Assembly: GCF_903064525.1 (NCBI RefSeq)
Contig: NZ_LR797830.1
Span: 2,046,001-2,110,000 of the forward strand
DNA length: 64,000 nucleotides
Reading direction: 5' to 3'
From: Methylacidimicrobium sp. AP8
Lineage (GTDB): Bacteria > Verrucomicrobiota > Verrucomicrobiia > Methylacidiphilales > Methylacidiphilaceae
Shown: positions 27,467 through 34,949 of the stretch, piece after piece
Numbering within the stretch: the stretch's first letter is position 1
Layout: each line of letters opens with the position of its first letter
The notes under the pieces: generated by a model
The model's input: the letters and a program-made list of their open reading frames with translations, nothing else
Told to the model about the DNA's origin: nothing
The model's database searches: none
Made by a program: the position numbers and the translations under genes

Positions 27467-28491
27467 AAGAGCTCCGATTGTTCTCCTTTCTCCTCCCCGC
27501 GGGAAACCCCGAGCTTCCGATAGGCTCTCTGGGTCGCCACCCGCCCCTGCGGGGTGCGCTGAAGAAACCCTTCGAGAATCAGGTACGGCTCGTGGACCTC
27601 CTCGATCGTTCCCGGGTCTTCGCCCACGGCCACCGCGAGGGTGTTCAGCCCCACCGGCCCCCCCGCGAACTTGTAGACGATAGTTTCCAAGAGCTTCTTG
27701 TCCATCTCGTCGAGGCCGTCCGCATCGATGTCGAGCATCTCCAGGGCATCGTGCACCACGGCTGCGGAGATCGCTTCGCCTTCCGCCCGTACCGCCGCAT
27801 AGTCCCGGACCCAACGGATCAAGTTGTTGGCCAATCGAGGGGTGCCGCGGGATCGCCGGGCGATTTCCCAAGCTCCCGACTCCGCCGTTTCCACCCCCAG
27901 GATCCGCGCGGAGCGTCGGACCACCCGCACGAGATCTTCGGCTGTGTAATACTCGACGCGATTGACCAGGCCGAAGCGTCCGCGCAGCGGGGCGGTCAAC
28001 ATGCCCGCTCGCGTCGTCGCCCCGAAAAGGCTGAACCGCGGCAGGCTCAGGCAGACGCTGCGGGCAGCCGGCCCCTGGTCGATGACGATGTCGATCCGAA
28101 AATCCTCCATCGCCGGATAGAGATACTCCTCCACCGCTCGGCTCAGGCGGTGGATCTCGTCCACAAAGAGGATGTCTCCCGGCTCGAGCCCGCTCAGCAG
28201 CCCGGCAAGATCGGCCGCCTTCTCCAAGGACGGACCCGAGGTCAACCGGAGATTCGCGCCCATTTCCTTGGCGAGAATATGCGCGAGGGTGGTCTTTCCC
28301 AGTCCCGGCGGACCGCTGAAGAGGAGATGGGGCAGCGGTTCCCCTCTCTGCCGGGCCGCTTCCACCAGAACCGTCAGCCGCTCCTTAAGGCGCGGCTGGC
28401 CCACGAAGGCATCGAGCGACGAAGGACGCAACGCCTGCTCCAGGCGCTCGTCCGGACGACCGCGAATATCCGTGCCCTGAATCCTTTTCAC
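27463..28491 (-). CDS. ruvB: Holliday junction branch migration ATPase RuvB
   Basis: Hexameric AAA+ motor that drives branch migration with RuvA. Walker A is [10 protein letters not shown] at about residues 59-68 and Walker [14 protein letters not shown]. Sensor 1 lies in [11 protein letters not shown] and the arginine finger region in [10 protein letters not shown]-terminal winged helix has [23 protein letters not shown]. The GTG start overlaps the ruvA stop (GTGA), giving 342 aa. Part of the ruvC-ruvA-ruvB-serine hydrolase operon. Confidence 0.96.
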   Translation of the reverse strand: MKRIQGTDIRGRPDERLEQALRPSSLDAFVGQPRLKERLTVLVEAARQRGEPLPHLLFSGPPGLGKTTLAHILAKEMGANLRLTSGPSLEKAADLAGLLSGLEPGDILFVDEIHRLSRAVEEYLYPAMEDFRIDIVIDQGPAARSVCLSLPRFSLFGATTRAGMLTAPLRGRFGLVNRVEYYTAEDLVRVVRRSARILGVETAESGAWEIARRSRGTPRLANNLIRWVRDYAAVRAEGEAISAAVVHDALEMLDIDADGLDEMDKKLLETIVYKFAGGPVGLNTLAVAVGEDPGTIEEVHEPYLILEGFLQRTPQGRVATQRAYRKLGVSRGEEKGEQSELF

Positions 28492-29099
28492 CGGCCCGCC
28501 TTCCCTTCCGATCCGCGCAGCGCCTCGCGAATGAGTTCCTCGACACCCGCAGCCGGTAGCTTCCGCCGCGCCAGGCCCACCGCTTTCTCGGCTTCCGCCT
28601 CCCGGTAGCCCAAGGCGATGAGGGCCAGACGGGCATCTCTGCGGACCGGATCCTCGCTTGGAGGTCCCCCGGACGCGCCGAGCGGCCCGTCGACCGTGGG
28701 GAAGCGATCGCGCAGCTCCACGATCAATCTCTCTGCCGTCTTCTTTCCTACACCCTTGATCCGGGAAAGCCACGCCTGGTCGCCGCGGGCGACCGCCCCG
28801 CGCAGCTCCTCCGGAGTGGTGGCGCCGAGTACCGAAAGAGCGGTCCGCGGCCCGATGCCCGGAACGTGATCGACAAGCAGGCTGAAGAGAGCCCGCTCCT
28901 CCTCGCCCACGAAGCCGTAGAGCTCCACCCCTTTTTCCTGGACCTGAAGCCGCGTGAAAAGCTGCACCTCGGCCGGCGGAGGCGGGAGCTTTTGATACGA
29001 GAGCAAAGAGATGAAGAGATCGAAACCGACTCCCTGGACCTCAAGGCAGACCTTGGCGGGAGAGGAATGAATCAGCCGGCCTCGCAAATACCCGATCAC
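28488..29099 (-). CDS. ruvA: Holliday junction DNA helicase subunit RuvA
   Basis: Tetrameric junction-binding protein, 203 aa. It has the N-terminal OB fold [28 protein letters not shown], two helix-hairpin-helix motifs ([14 protein letters not shown] and [18 protein letters not shown]) and a C-terminal RuvB-binding domain ([18 protein letters not shown]). Overlaps ruvC by ATGA and ruvB by GTGA. Confidence 0.95.
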   Translation of the reverse strand: MIGYLRGRLIHSSPAKVCLEVQGVGFDLFISLLSYQKLPPPPAEVQLFTRLQVQEKGVELYGFVGEEERALFSLLVDHVPGIGPRTALSVLGATTPEELRGAVARGDQAWLSRIKGVGKKTAERLIVELRDRFPTVDGPLGASGGPPSEDPVRRDARLALIALGYREAEAEKAVGLARRKLPAAGVEELIREALRGSEGKAGR

Positions 29100-29590
29100 A
29101 AGGGGCTCCCCGTAACCAGGGATCGCCTCCGTGCCGCGGCATGCGCAAGGGCGACGGCCACGGCGTCGGCGGCATCCGGAGGAAGGTTCTGCCGCAACCC
29201 AAGAAGGCTGCGGATCATGAAGGCCACTTGCGCCTTGCGGCTTCCTCCGTAGCCGGTCGCCGCCGTCTTGGCCCGGCGCGGGGGATATTCAAAGACGGGC
29301 AGCTCGGCGTTTCCCGCCGCAAGAAGGGCCACACCGCGAGCCGCTCCCAACTGGATCGCGGTTCGATGATTCTGGACGTAAATTACCCTCTCGATCGCGA
29401 TCTCCTCCGCCTTCTGTTCCACCAGAACGCGGCTGATAGCCCGATGGATTTCCCGGAGGCAGTCGAGCTCGGACTTCCGGGAGCTGACGACAATCACCCC
29501 GAAATCGAGCAGCCGCTCCCCGTCGGGAAGCAGCTCGAGGACGCCGTAGCCCGTCCGTCGCAGGGAAGGATCGATCCCCATTATCCGCAC
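29096..29590 (-). CDS. ruvC: Crossover junction endodeoxyribonuclease RuvC
   Basis: Holliday junction resolvase of RNase-H fold, 164 aa. Catalytic acids are visible: Asp7 in MGIDPSLRRTGYG, the Glu in IAIERVIYVQN, and the two Asp residues in LPPDAADAVAVALAHA. The YGGSRKAQV loop is also present. First gene of the ruvCAB operon, followed by an unrelated serine hydrolase. Confidence 0.95.
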   Translation of the reverse strand: MRIMGIDPSLRRTGYGVLELLPDGERLLDFGVIVVSSRKSELDCLREIHRAISRVLVEQKAEEIAIERVIYVQNHRTAIQLGAARGVALLAAGNAELPVFEYPPRRAKTAATGYGGSRKAQVAFMIRSLLGLRQNLPPDAADAVAVALAHAAARRRSLVTGSPL

Positions 29591-29626
29591 GTGATCCCAG
29601 TATTCAAAGGCAGGCGCGCCCGAGAA

Positions 29627-30892
29627 TCAAGGACTCCTTCCCGGAAGATCCTCTTTTCTACCAGCGTCGCCGAGAGGAATCCGGCCCCCGGCGAACCGCC
29701 GCTGGGTCTTCGCCAAGAGAGGCAAAGAAAGAAGCTGCGCTCCGCAAGAGAAGGCGACCAGCAGGATCGGCGAGCGATCGTAAAGAAGGCCCATCAGGAA
29801 GCTCCCGCCAAACCAAGCAAAACCGTAAACCAGGTTGAACATCCCGTATCCGGTGCCCTGACGGCCGTGCGGCACCAGCTCCGCTACGGCCGCCCGGATC
29901 ACCGATTCCTGGACACCCATCCCGATTCCCCAAAAAAGAGCACCGGCCAAGAGGAGCGTCATGCCGCGGCCCAAAAAAAGCAACGGAGCCGCCAGAGATC
30001 CAAGGAACACCAGCCATCCCAGCGTCTCGAACCCCTTGCGGTCGAAGAGCCTGCCGGCCAGAAGCGCTGCGGCCGCATCGATTCCCATCCCCAAAGCGTA
30101 AAGCAAGGGCACTCCCTGCGGGGCGATCCCTCCAGTTTTGGCCGCATGAAAGGCGACCAGCGCGAAGTCGGCATAGCCCGCCGCAACGCAGCCCACCGCG
30201 GCCAGATAGCTCCAAAATGCGGGCGGCAGGGGCTGCGAGCCGCAGCCGGCCTCATCCGGCGAGCCGCCGGTCACCTCCCGCGACCGCACCCACCTATGGT
30301 AGGTGCTTCGGGCCGATCCTAGGGCCACGAATGAAAGGAACGCGGGCAGGGCGAGCAGAAGGAAGCTGAGCCGATAGCCTCCCCGGTACGCCAAAACCAG
30401 GGACACCAGCACCGGACCGAGGACGGCGCCCACCTGGTCCATTGCCTCGTGGATGCCGAAACCCCGACCACGCCCGAAATCCCGAGTGGCGACGGCGAGC
30501 AGGACGTCCCGCGCGGGCGTTCGGATCGCCTTTCCGACACGCTCGGCGACGACCAGGAATGCTGCTATCGGCCAGGAGGATACGAAGCCCAAGACAGGCA
30601 CGGCCAGCAGATTGACCCCATAGCCCAAAAAGGTCAGCCGCCAAAAGGAACGCGTTCGGTCGGCCAACACCCCGGAAAAGAACCGGAGTCCGTAGCCGGC
30701 GAGCTCGCCCATCCCGGCGACCAAGCCCACCGCGGCTCCGTCGGCTCCCAAGCCGCCCAGAAAGGGGCCGAGAATCGACCGCGCCCCCTCATAGGTCATG
30801 TCGGCGAAGAGGCTGACGGCGCCGAAAAGCAGGATCAGCCGGAAAACGGCACTATCCGAACGGGGAGGACACCGGCCACCTCCAGCGCTCAT
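29627..30892 (-). CDS. MFS transporter
   Basis: 421-aa major facilitator protein with about 12 helices. It has the motif-A-like loop GVLADRTRSFWRLTFLGY after helix 2, and DQVGAVLGPVLVSLVL and LVYGFAWFGGSFLMGLLYDRSPI in later helices. Similar proteins are annotated as multidrug or generic MFS carriers; the substrate is unknown. Lies between ruvC and the IscA-like gene on the same strand with a 36-nt gap to ruvC. Confidence 0.85.
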   Translation of the reverse strand: MSAGGGRCPPRSDSAVFRLILLFGAVSLFADMTYEGARSILGPFLGGLGADGAAVGLVAGMGELAGYGLRFFSGVLADRTRSFWRLTFLGYGVNLLAVPVLGFVSSWPIAAFLVVAERVGKAIRTPARDVLLAVATRDFGRGRGFGIHEAMDQVGAVLGPVLVSLVLAYRGGYRLSFLLLALPAFLSFVALGSARSTYHRWVRSREVTGGSPDEAGCGSQPLPPAFWSYLAAVGCVAAGYADFALVAFHAAKTGGIAPQGVPLLYALGMGIDAAAALLAGRLFDRKGFETLGWLVFLGSLAAPLLFLGRGMTLLLAGALFWGIGMGVQESVIRAAVAELVPHGRQGTGYGMFNLVYGFAWFGGSFLMGLLYDRSPILLVAFSCGAQLLSLPLLAKTQRRFAGGRIPLGDAGRKEDLPGRSP

Positions 30893-30904
30893 GGAGCCGG
30901 CCCG

Positions 30905-31273
30905 TTACACGGCAAAGCTCTTCCCGCAAGAGCAGTGGGACGACGCCCTCGGATTCCTCACGACGAAGCCGCGGTTCTGCAGGTCATCCGAATAGTCCAA
31001 GACCGAGCCGGCAATAAAGAGCGCGCTCTTCGGATCGATCACCAGCCGGACCTCACCCGCTTCGATCAGGATATCCTTCTCCCGGAGCCTATCGACCAGC
31101 TCCATCTGGTATTGGAGCCCGGAGCAGCCGCCGCCCACCACGGCGATGCGCAGCGCCCCGCCCGGCTTGCCGGCTTCCTGCAGAAGCCGCCAGAGATGCC
31201 GCGCCGCCTCGCTTGTAATCCGGCAGAGCTTCTCGCTGCCGATCGTGTAACGTATCGATGCCGCTCCTTGCAT
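30905..31273 (-). CDS. A-type iron-sulfur cluster carrier (IscA/ErpA/SufA family)
   Basis: 122-aa carrier that delivers Fe-S clusters to apoproteins. The three ligand cysteines are in place: GGGCSGLQYQME and the C-terminal SSHCSCGKSFAV. The ATG at 31273 is the family-like start (MQGAASIRYTIGSEKL..ITSEAA); the frame opens further upstream but overlaps the exonuclease gene. It complements the sufS-sufU pair 2 kb away, although the genes are not in one operon. Confidence 0.92.
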   Translation of the reverse strand: MQGAASIRYTIGSEKLCRITSEAARHLWRLLQEAGKPGGALRIAVVGGGCSGLQYQMELVDRLREKDILIEAGEVRLVIDPKSALFIAGSVLDYSDDLQNRGFVVRNPRASSHCSCGKSFAV

Positions 31274-31331
31274 GGTTTTTCCGCCCGCGGAAATGTTCCC
31301 CCGCTCCTGCGGAGCGGTCAAGCGCCCTGGA

Positions 31332-32216
31332 TCAGAAAAAGAACTCAGACTGGCTCCGCGCTTTGGCCGCCACCTCTTCTGCTTCCTTCGCCAACTTTCG
31401 AAATTCCCACCGGCGGAAGAGCTCGGCCTGCTTGGCCGGATCGGGTCGAATCGCCAATGCTTCCAGAGGGAGCGGAAGCGGCAGGTCCGTTCGGAGCTCG
31501 ACCATTTTGCGGTTGCGGAGAATCCGCTCCCGTTCGGGACCAGAAAGCCGGCGCAACCTCGCGCTGCTCGCCCGCGGAGCTTCCCGGAGAAGCGACTCCA
31601 AGGAGCCGTAGAGGCGGAGCCAGCGGGCCGCCGTGACCCTGCCCACACCCGGGATCCCGGCGATGTTGTCCACCGAGTCGCCGATCAAGGCGAGCAGATC
31701 GGGAATCTGCGCCGGAGGAACTCCCCATTTTTCGGTGATTTCCTGTTCCCCCAGGAGATGGAACTTCTTCCCGCTGCTCTGGTAGATCGAGACGCGAGGC
31801 GAAACCAACGCGAGGAGATCCTTGTCGTTGGTGGCCAGAACCACTTCTCCCTCCCGCCGCGCGGCGGCGGTGTAGCTGGCCATCACGTCGTCCGCTTCCT
31901 CCCCGGCGACCCGCAGCACGGGGATTCCCAGGGCGGCCATCAGCTCCTCGACCTGGTCGAGCTGGACCGATAGCGCCTCGGGCACCGCCGGCCGATTCGC
32001 CTTGTATTCCGGGCAGAGGGCCAACCGGTCGGCACAGAGACCGTCATCCACCGCCCAACCGGCGTGCGTCGGCCGCAGGTCGGCAAGCATCCGCCGAAGC
32101 ACTATGGTAAGGCCGTAAAGGGCGTTCGTCGGCCGCCCCGAGCTTGTCTGCAAGGGCGGCATCGCATAAAAGGATCGATAGGCGTAGTAGCTTCCGTCGA
32201 CAAGAAGCAGGCGCAT
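31332..32216 (-). CDS. Stand-alone 5'-3' exonuclease (PolA N-terminal/FEN-like)
   Basis: 294-aa flap/5' nuclease. PIN-like domain with LLLVDGSYYAYRSFYAMPP, the acidic cluster VAGEEADDVMASYT and LATNDKDLLALV, and the helix-3-turn DLLALIGDSVDNIAGIPGVGRVTAARWL. No polymerase domain follows, so it is the single-domain form. The ATG at 32216 gives the standard N-terminus; the frame stays open through the tRNA-Asn locus by chance. Acts in primer or flap removal. Confidence 0.9.
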   Translation of the reverse strand: MRLLLVDGSYYAYRSFYAMPPLQTSSGRPTNALYGLTIVLRRMLADLRPTHAGWAVDDGLCADRLALCPEYKANRPAVPEALSVQLDQVEELMAALGIPVLRVAGEEADDVMASYTAAARREGEVVLATNDKDLLALVSPRVSIYQSSGKKFHLLGEQEITEKWGVPPAQIPDLLALIGDSVDNIAGIPGVGRVTAARWLRLYGSLESLLREAPRASSARLRRLSGPERERILRNRKMVELRTDLPLPLPLEALAIRPDPAKQAELFRRWEFRKLAKEAEEVAAKARSQSEFFF

Positions 32217-32374
32217 CCCTTTTTCTATCTCCACTCGGCTCGAGAAGCGAGAGGAACTCGAGAGCTTTCCTTTTCCTACCCAACGGCCTTTTGTTACGGC
32301 GTTTTGTTTTAGGGTTGATGATCGGCGGAGGAGTTGAAAAGATGGCCATCCGGCGACGAACCGGCCACTCTCAC

Positions 32375-32449
32375 TCCGGAGTAGCTCAGCGGTAGAGCGA
32401 GCGGCTGTTAACCGCTTGGTCGTAGGTTCGAATCCTACCTCCGGAGCCA
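32375..32449 (+). tRNA. tRNA-Asn (anticodon GTT)
   Basis: Acceptor TCCGGAG pairs with CTCCGGA. The D-arm is AGCTCAGCGGTAGAGC, the anticodon GTT lies in GGCTGTTAACC, and the T-arm is TAGGTTCGAATCCTA. Discriminator G with an encoded CCA at 32447-32449, unlike the other two tRNAs in this window. Confidence 0.97.
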
Positions 32450-32507
32450 TTTGGTGACGCCGCCCGGCTGGTCGCCCCGGAAGCTCGCACATCCGACGGC
32501 AGGCGGC

Positions 32508-33007
32508 TCATTTCCGGCCCCAAACCCGCAAGGCTTCGCCGCGGAACAGCCCGAAAAGAAGCCAGATCTTTCCCTCTTCGGTCCGCCGGCGCTGGAGCCA
32601 GAGGAGGCTGCCGGCCGAGAGCGAGAGCAGGGGCGGCACCTTTTTCTCCAAGAGAAGGCGCGTGGGAAGGCGCGTGGCCATCTGGGCCAGATTGGGCTCG
32701 TGCCCGACCAGCAGGAGATCGGTCTTCTCCCTTCTGATCGCCTTGATAGTGCGGCCCGGCGCGCTCTCCGGATCGAGGCTCTCCCAGAGAGTCAAGCGTC
32801 CACCAGGCAGGACGGCGGGCAGGAGGATCTGGGCGCTCTGCCGGCTACAAGCCTTGGGCGTGGGCGAGGAGATACACGCGAGCCCCCCAGGGCGCGCAAC
32901 ATCCGGGCGAGCCGGGAAGATTCGGCGATGCCCGCCTCGGAAAGAGGCTGCTCCGGATCTTTTTCCACCGGCACAGCCGTTCCATGCACCACCAGATAGA
33001 GATTCAC
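32508..33007 (-). pseudogene. sixA: Phosphohistidine phosphatase SixA-like, frameshifted
   Basis: The N-terminal part (MNLYLVVHGTAV ... PLSEAGIAESSRLARMLRALGG, from 33007) and the C-terminal part (LLLVGHEPNLAQMATRLP ... to 32508) lie in different frames. The break falls at a G6 run on the coding strand (C6 at 32883-32888). Adding one G joins them through ISSPTPKACSRQSAQILLP, exactly the expected SixA middle (SSPxxRAxxTA). Independently, the catalytic RHG motif reads VHG (Val7). Both defects point to a dying gene, unless the indel is a sequencing error. No partner phosphorelay gene is adjacent. Confidence 0.8.
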
Positions 33008-33190
33008 CGGCTGGACTATATCAGAGGGGGTCGGTCAATCCAGGGGGAAAGGGCCGGCGGAAACTCCTCGCACGGGAAGAGGCGCTTGCCATCGCCTCCC
33101 ATGCCGCCGCCCTCGGGGGCGGAAGCATCCGGGCAGCGGCTCTTTCGTTTCCCTTGTGCGGAAAAGCCCTAGGCCGTATCTTGCCACGGC

Positions 33191-34414
33191 ATGCGCCCGG
33201 CCGAAGAGCTCCGCACCGATTTCCCCGCCCTTTCCCAGACGGCGCATGGCCGTCCGCTGGCGTATCTTGATAACGCGGCGACAACCCAAAAACCCAAAGC
33301 GGTCCTCGAAGCCGTGCGCAGCTTTTATGAGCGGGATTGCGCCAATGTCCACCGCGGTCTCTATGCGCTGAGCGTCCGGGCGACCGAAGCATTCGAGTCG
33401 TCGCGGCGCCGCGTCGCGGATTTTATCGGAGCGGCTTCTCCCGAAGAGATCATCTTCACCCGGGGAACGACCGAGGCGATCAACCTGATTGCGGCGACGG
33501 CCGGCCGCTCCCTTCTCCAGCCCGGAGACGGGGTGCTCCTCACGGAGATGGAGCACCATGCCAACCTGGTTCCCTGGCAGAGGCTGGTCCCCTCGGGCAT
33601 CCGCCTCTACTTTCTTTCCGTCGAGGACGACCAGGGAACGATCGATTGGAACCGGGTCGATGAGATGGCCAAAAAACACCGGATTCGGATGCTCGCCTTC
33701 ACCCACGTTTCCAACTCCTTGGGCAAGGTCAACGCCGCCGCCGAGATCTGCAGCCGTGCGCGTTCGCTCGGGCTTTTCACCCTGGTCGACGCCGCGCAGA
33801 GCGTAGGCCACCGGCATTTGAGCGTCCGGGAGATCGGTTGCGACTTTCTCGCCTTTTCCGGCCACAAGATGTGCGCCCCCACCGGGATCGGCGTGCTCTA
33901 CGGACGCCGGGAGCTCTTGGAGCTTCTTCCCCCTTACCAAACCGGCGGCGAGATGATCGCCGAGGTCCGGCTCGATCAGAGCAGCTGGAAGGATCCTCCC
34001 CACCGCTTCGAAGCCGGCACTCCCAACATCGGCGGGGCGATCGGTCTGCGCGCCGCCATCGACTACCTGCAGGCCGTCGGGCTCGACGCGATCGAAAGGC
34101 ATACAGCTTCGCTGGCCGCCTACGCGGCCTCGGGGCTCGCTGCGATCCCCGGCATCCGGATTTTGGGGCCGCCGGACCGTCGGGCGGGGATCGTCAGCTT
34201 CGTCCTCGATCGGGTGCACGCACACGACCTTGTCGCCTTTCTCGACCAGGAAGGGTTGGCCTTGCGGGCTGGGGACCACTGCAACCAACCGCTCCTCCGG
34301 AAACTCGGGCTCGCCGCCACGGCCCGCGCAAGCTTCTACCTCTACAACGTCCGGGAGGAGGTCGACCGGCTGGTCGCGGGTGTGGAAACAGCGCGCCGCT
34401 ACTTCGCGGGATAA
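33191..34414 (+). CDS. sufS: Cysteine desulfurase SufS
   Basis: PLP-dependent release of sulfur from cysteine for Fe-S assembly, group II. It has YLDNAATTQKPKAVLEAV, TRGTTEAINLIA, MEHHANLVPWQ, VDAAQSVGH, the PLP Lys in FSGHKMCAPTGIGVLYG and the persulfide Cys in LRAGDHCNQPLLRKLG. Length 407 aa. Followed 20 nt later by sufU, its sulfur acceptor. Confidence 0.96.
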   Translation: MRPAEELRTDFPALSQTAHGRPLAYLDNAATTQKPKAVLEAVRSFYERDCANVHRGLYALSVRATEAFESSRRRVADFIGAASPEEIIFTRGTTEAINLIAATAGRSLLQPGDGVLLTEMEHHANLVPWQRLVPSGIRLYFLSVEDDQGTIDWNRVDEMAKKHRIRMLAFTHVSNSLGKVNAAAEICSRARSLGLFTLVDAAQSVGHRHLSVREIGCDFLAFSGHKMCAPTGIGVLYGRRELLELLPPYQTGGEMIAEVRLDQSSWKDPPHRFEAGTPNIGGAIGLRAAIDYLQAVGLDAIERHTASLAAYAASGLAAIPGIRILGPPDRRAGIVSFVLDRVHAHDLVAFLDQEGLALRAGDHCNQPLLRKLGLAATARASFYLYNVREEVDRLVAGVETARRYFAG

Positions 34415-34434
34415 GCCGGAGAGCCCGATATACT

Positions 34435-34875
34435 ATGGAACTCGACGAACTCTACCGGGAAGCGATCCTCGAGCACGCCCGGCACCCGCGGAACTTCGGC
34501 GACCTGGAAAGCTGCGACCGGTCGGCCGCCGCCAAGAACGTGAGCTGCGGGGATTCGGTCCGGCTTTTCCTCCGGCTCTCCCCCGAGGGAAAGATCGAGG
34601 CGATCCGCTTCAACGGGTCGGGCTGCGCGATCTCCACGGCCTCCGCTTCTCTCCTGACCCTGGCGGTTCACGGAAAGACGGCCGAAGAAGCCCGAGCGCT
34701 CTTTGCCAAGGTTCAGCGGCTGCTCACCGGCGCTACCACCGAGCGGGACGAGCTTCCGAGAGACCTGGCCGCCCTTGCCGGGGTGCGCCGCTTCCCCCAG
34801 CGGGTGGGCTGCGCCATGCTCTCTTGGCACGCGCTCGAGGACGCGCTCCGAGCGGGCGAAAAGAATTCGGCCTGA
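34435..34875 (+). CDS. sufU: SufU/IscU-like sulfur relay or scaffold protein
   Basis: 146-aa protein receiving persulfide from SufS. It begins MELDELYREAILEHARHPRN, the SufU N-terminus. The zinc/cluster ligands are the Cys in NVSCGDSVRL, the Cys in GSGCAISTASASL and the Cys in QRVGCAML. Within the ORF the true start is the ATG at 34435; upstream codons overlap sufS out of frame. The sufS-sufU pair is typical of Gram-positives but is also found in other phyla; sufBCD are not in this window. Confidence 0.93.
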   Translation: MELDELYREAILEHARHPRNFGDLESCDRSAAAKNVSCGDSVRLFLRLSPEGKIEAIRFNGSGCAISTASASLLTLAVHGKTAEEARALFAKVQRLLTGATTERDELPRDLAALAGVRRFPQRVGCAMLSWHALEDALRAGEKNSA

Positions 34876-34919
34876 AAATTCTCGATTTCTTGCAACAACG
34901 GCATTGTTTTTGCTTTCCA

Positions 34920-34939
34920 ACGTAATGCAAACATTACGT
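34920..34939. promoter_or_regulatory. Perfect palindrome just upstream of the TonB-dependent receptor start
   Basis: ACGTAATG and CATTACGT form an 8-bp perfect inverted repeat around CAAA, ending within the possible GTG start and 10 nt before the ATG of the receptor gene. The arms GTAATG/CATTAC equal those of published alphaproteobacterial Zur boxes as I recall them, but the spacer is 4 rather than 6. Alternatively it is an RNA hairpin masking the ribosome site. No terminator T-run follows, so a sufU terminator is unlikely. Confidence 0.4.
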
Positions 34940-34949
34940 GCGGAAATCT

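Noticed and set aside
27467-27871. N-terminal extension of the serine hydrolase frame
   Set aside because: Lies within ruvB in another frame; the TTG at 27466 gives a proper signal peptide.
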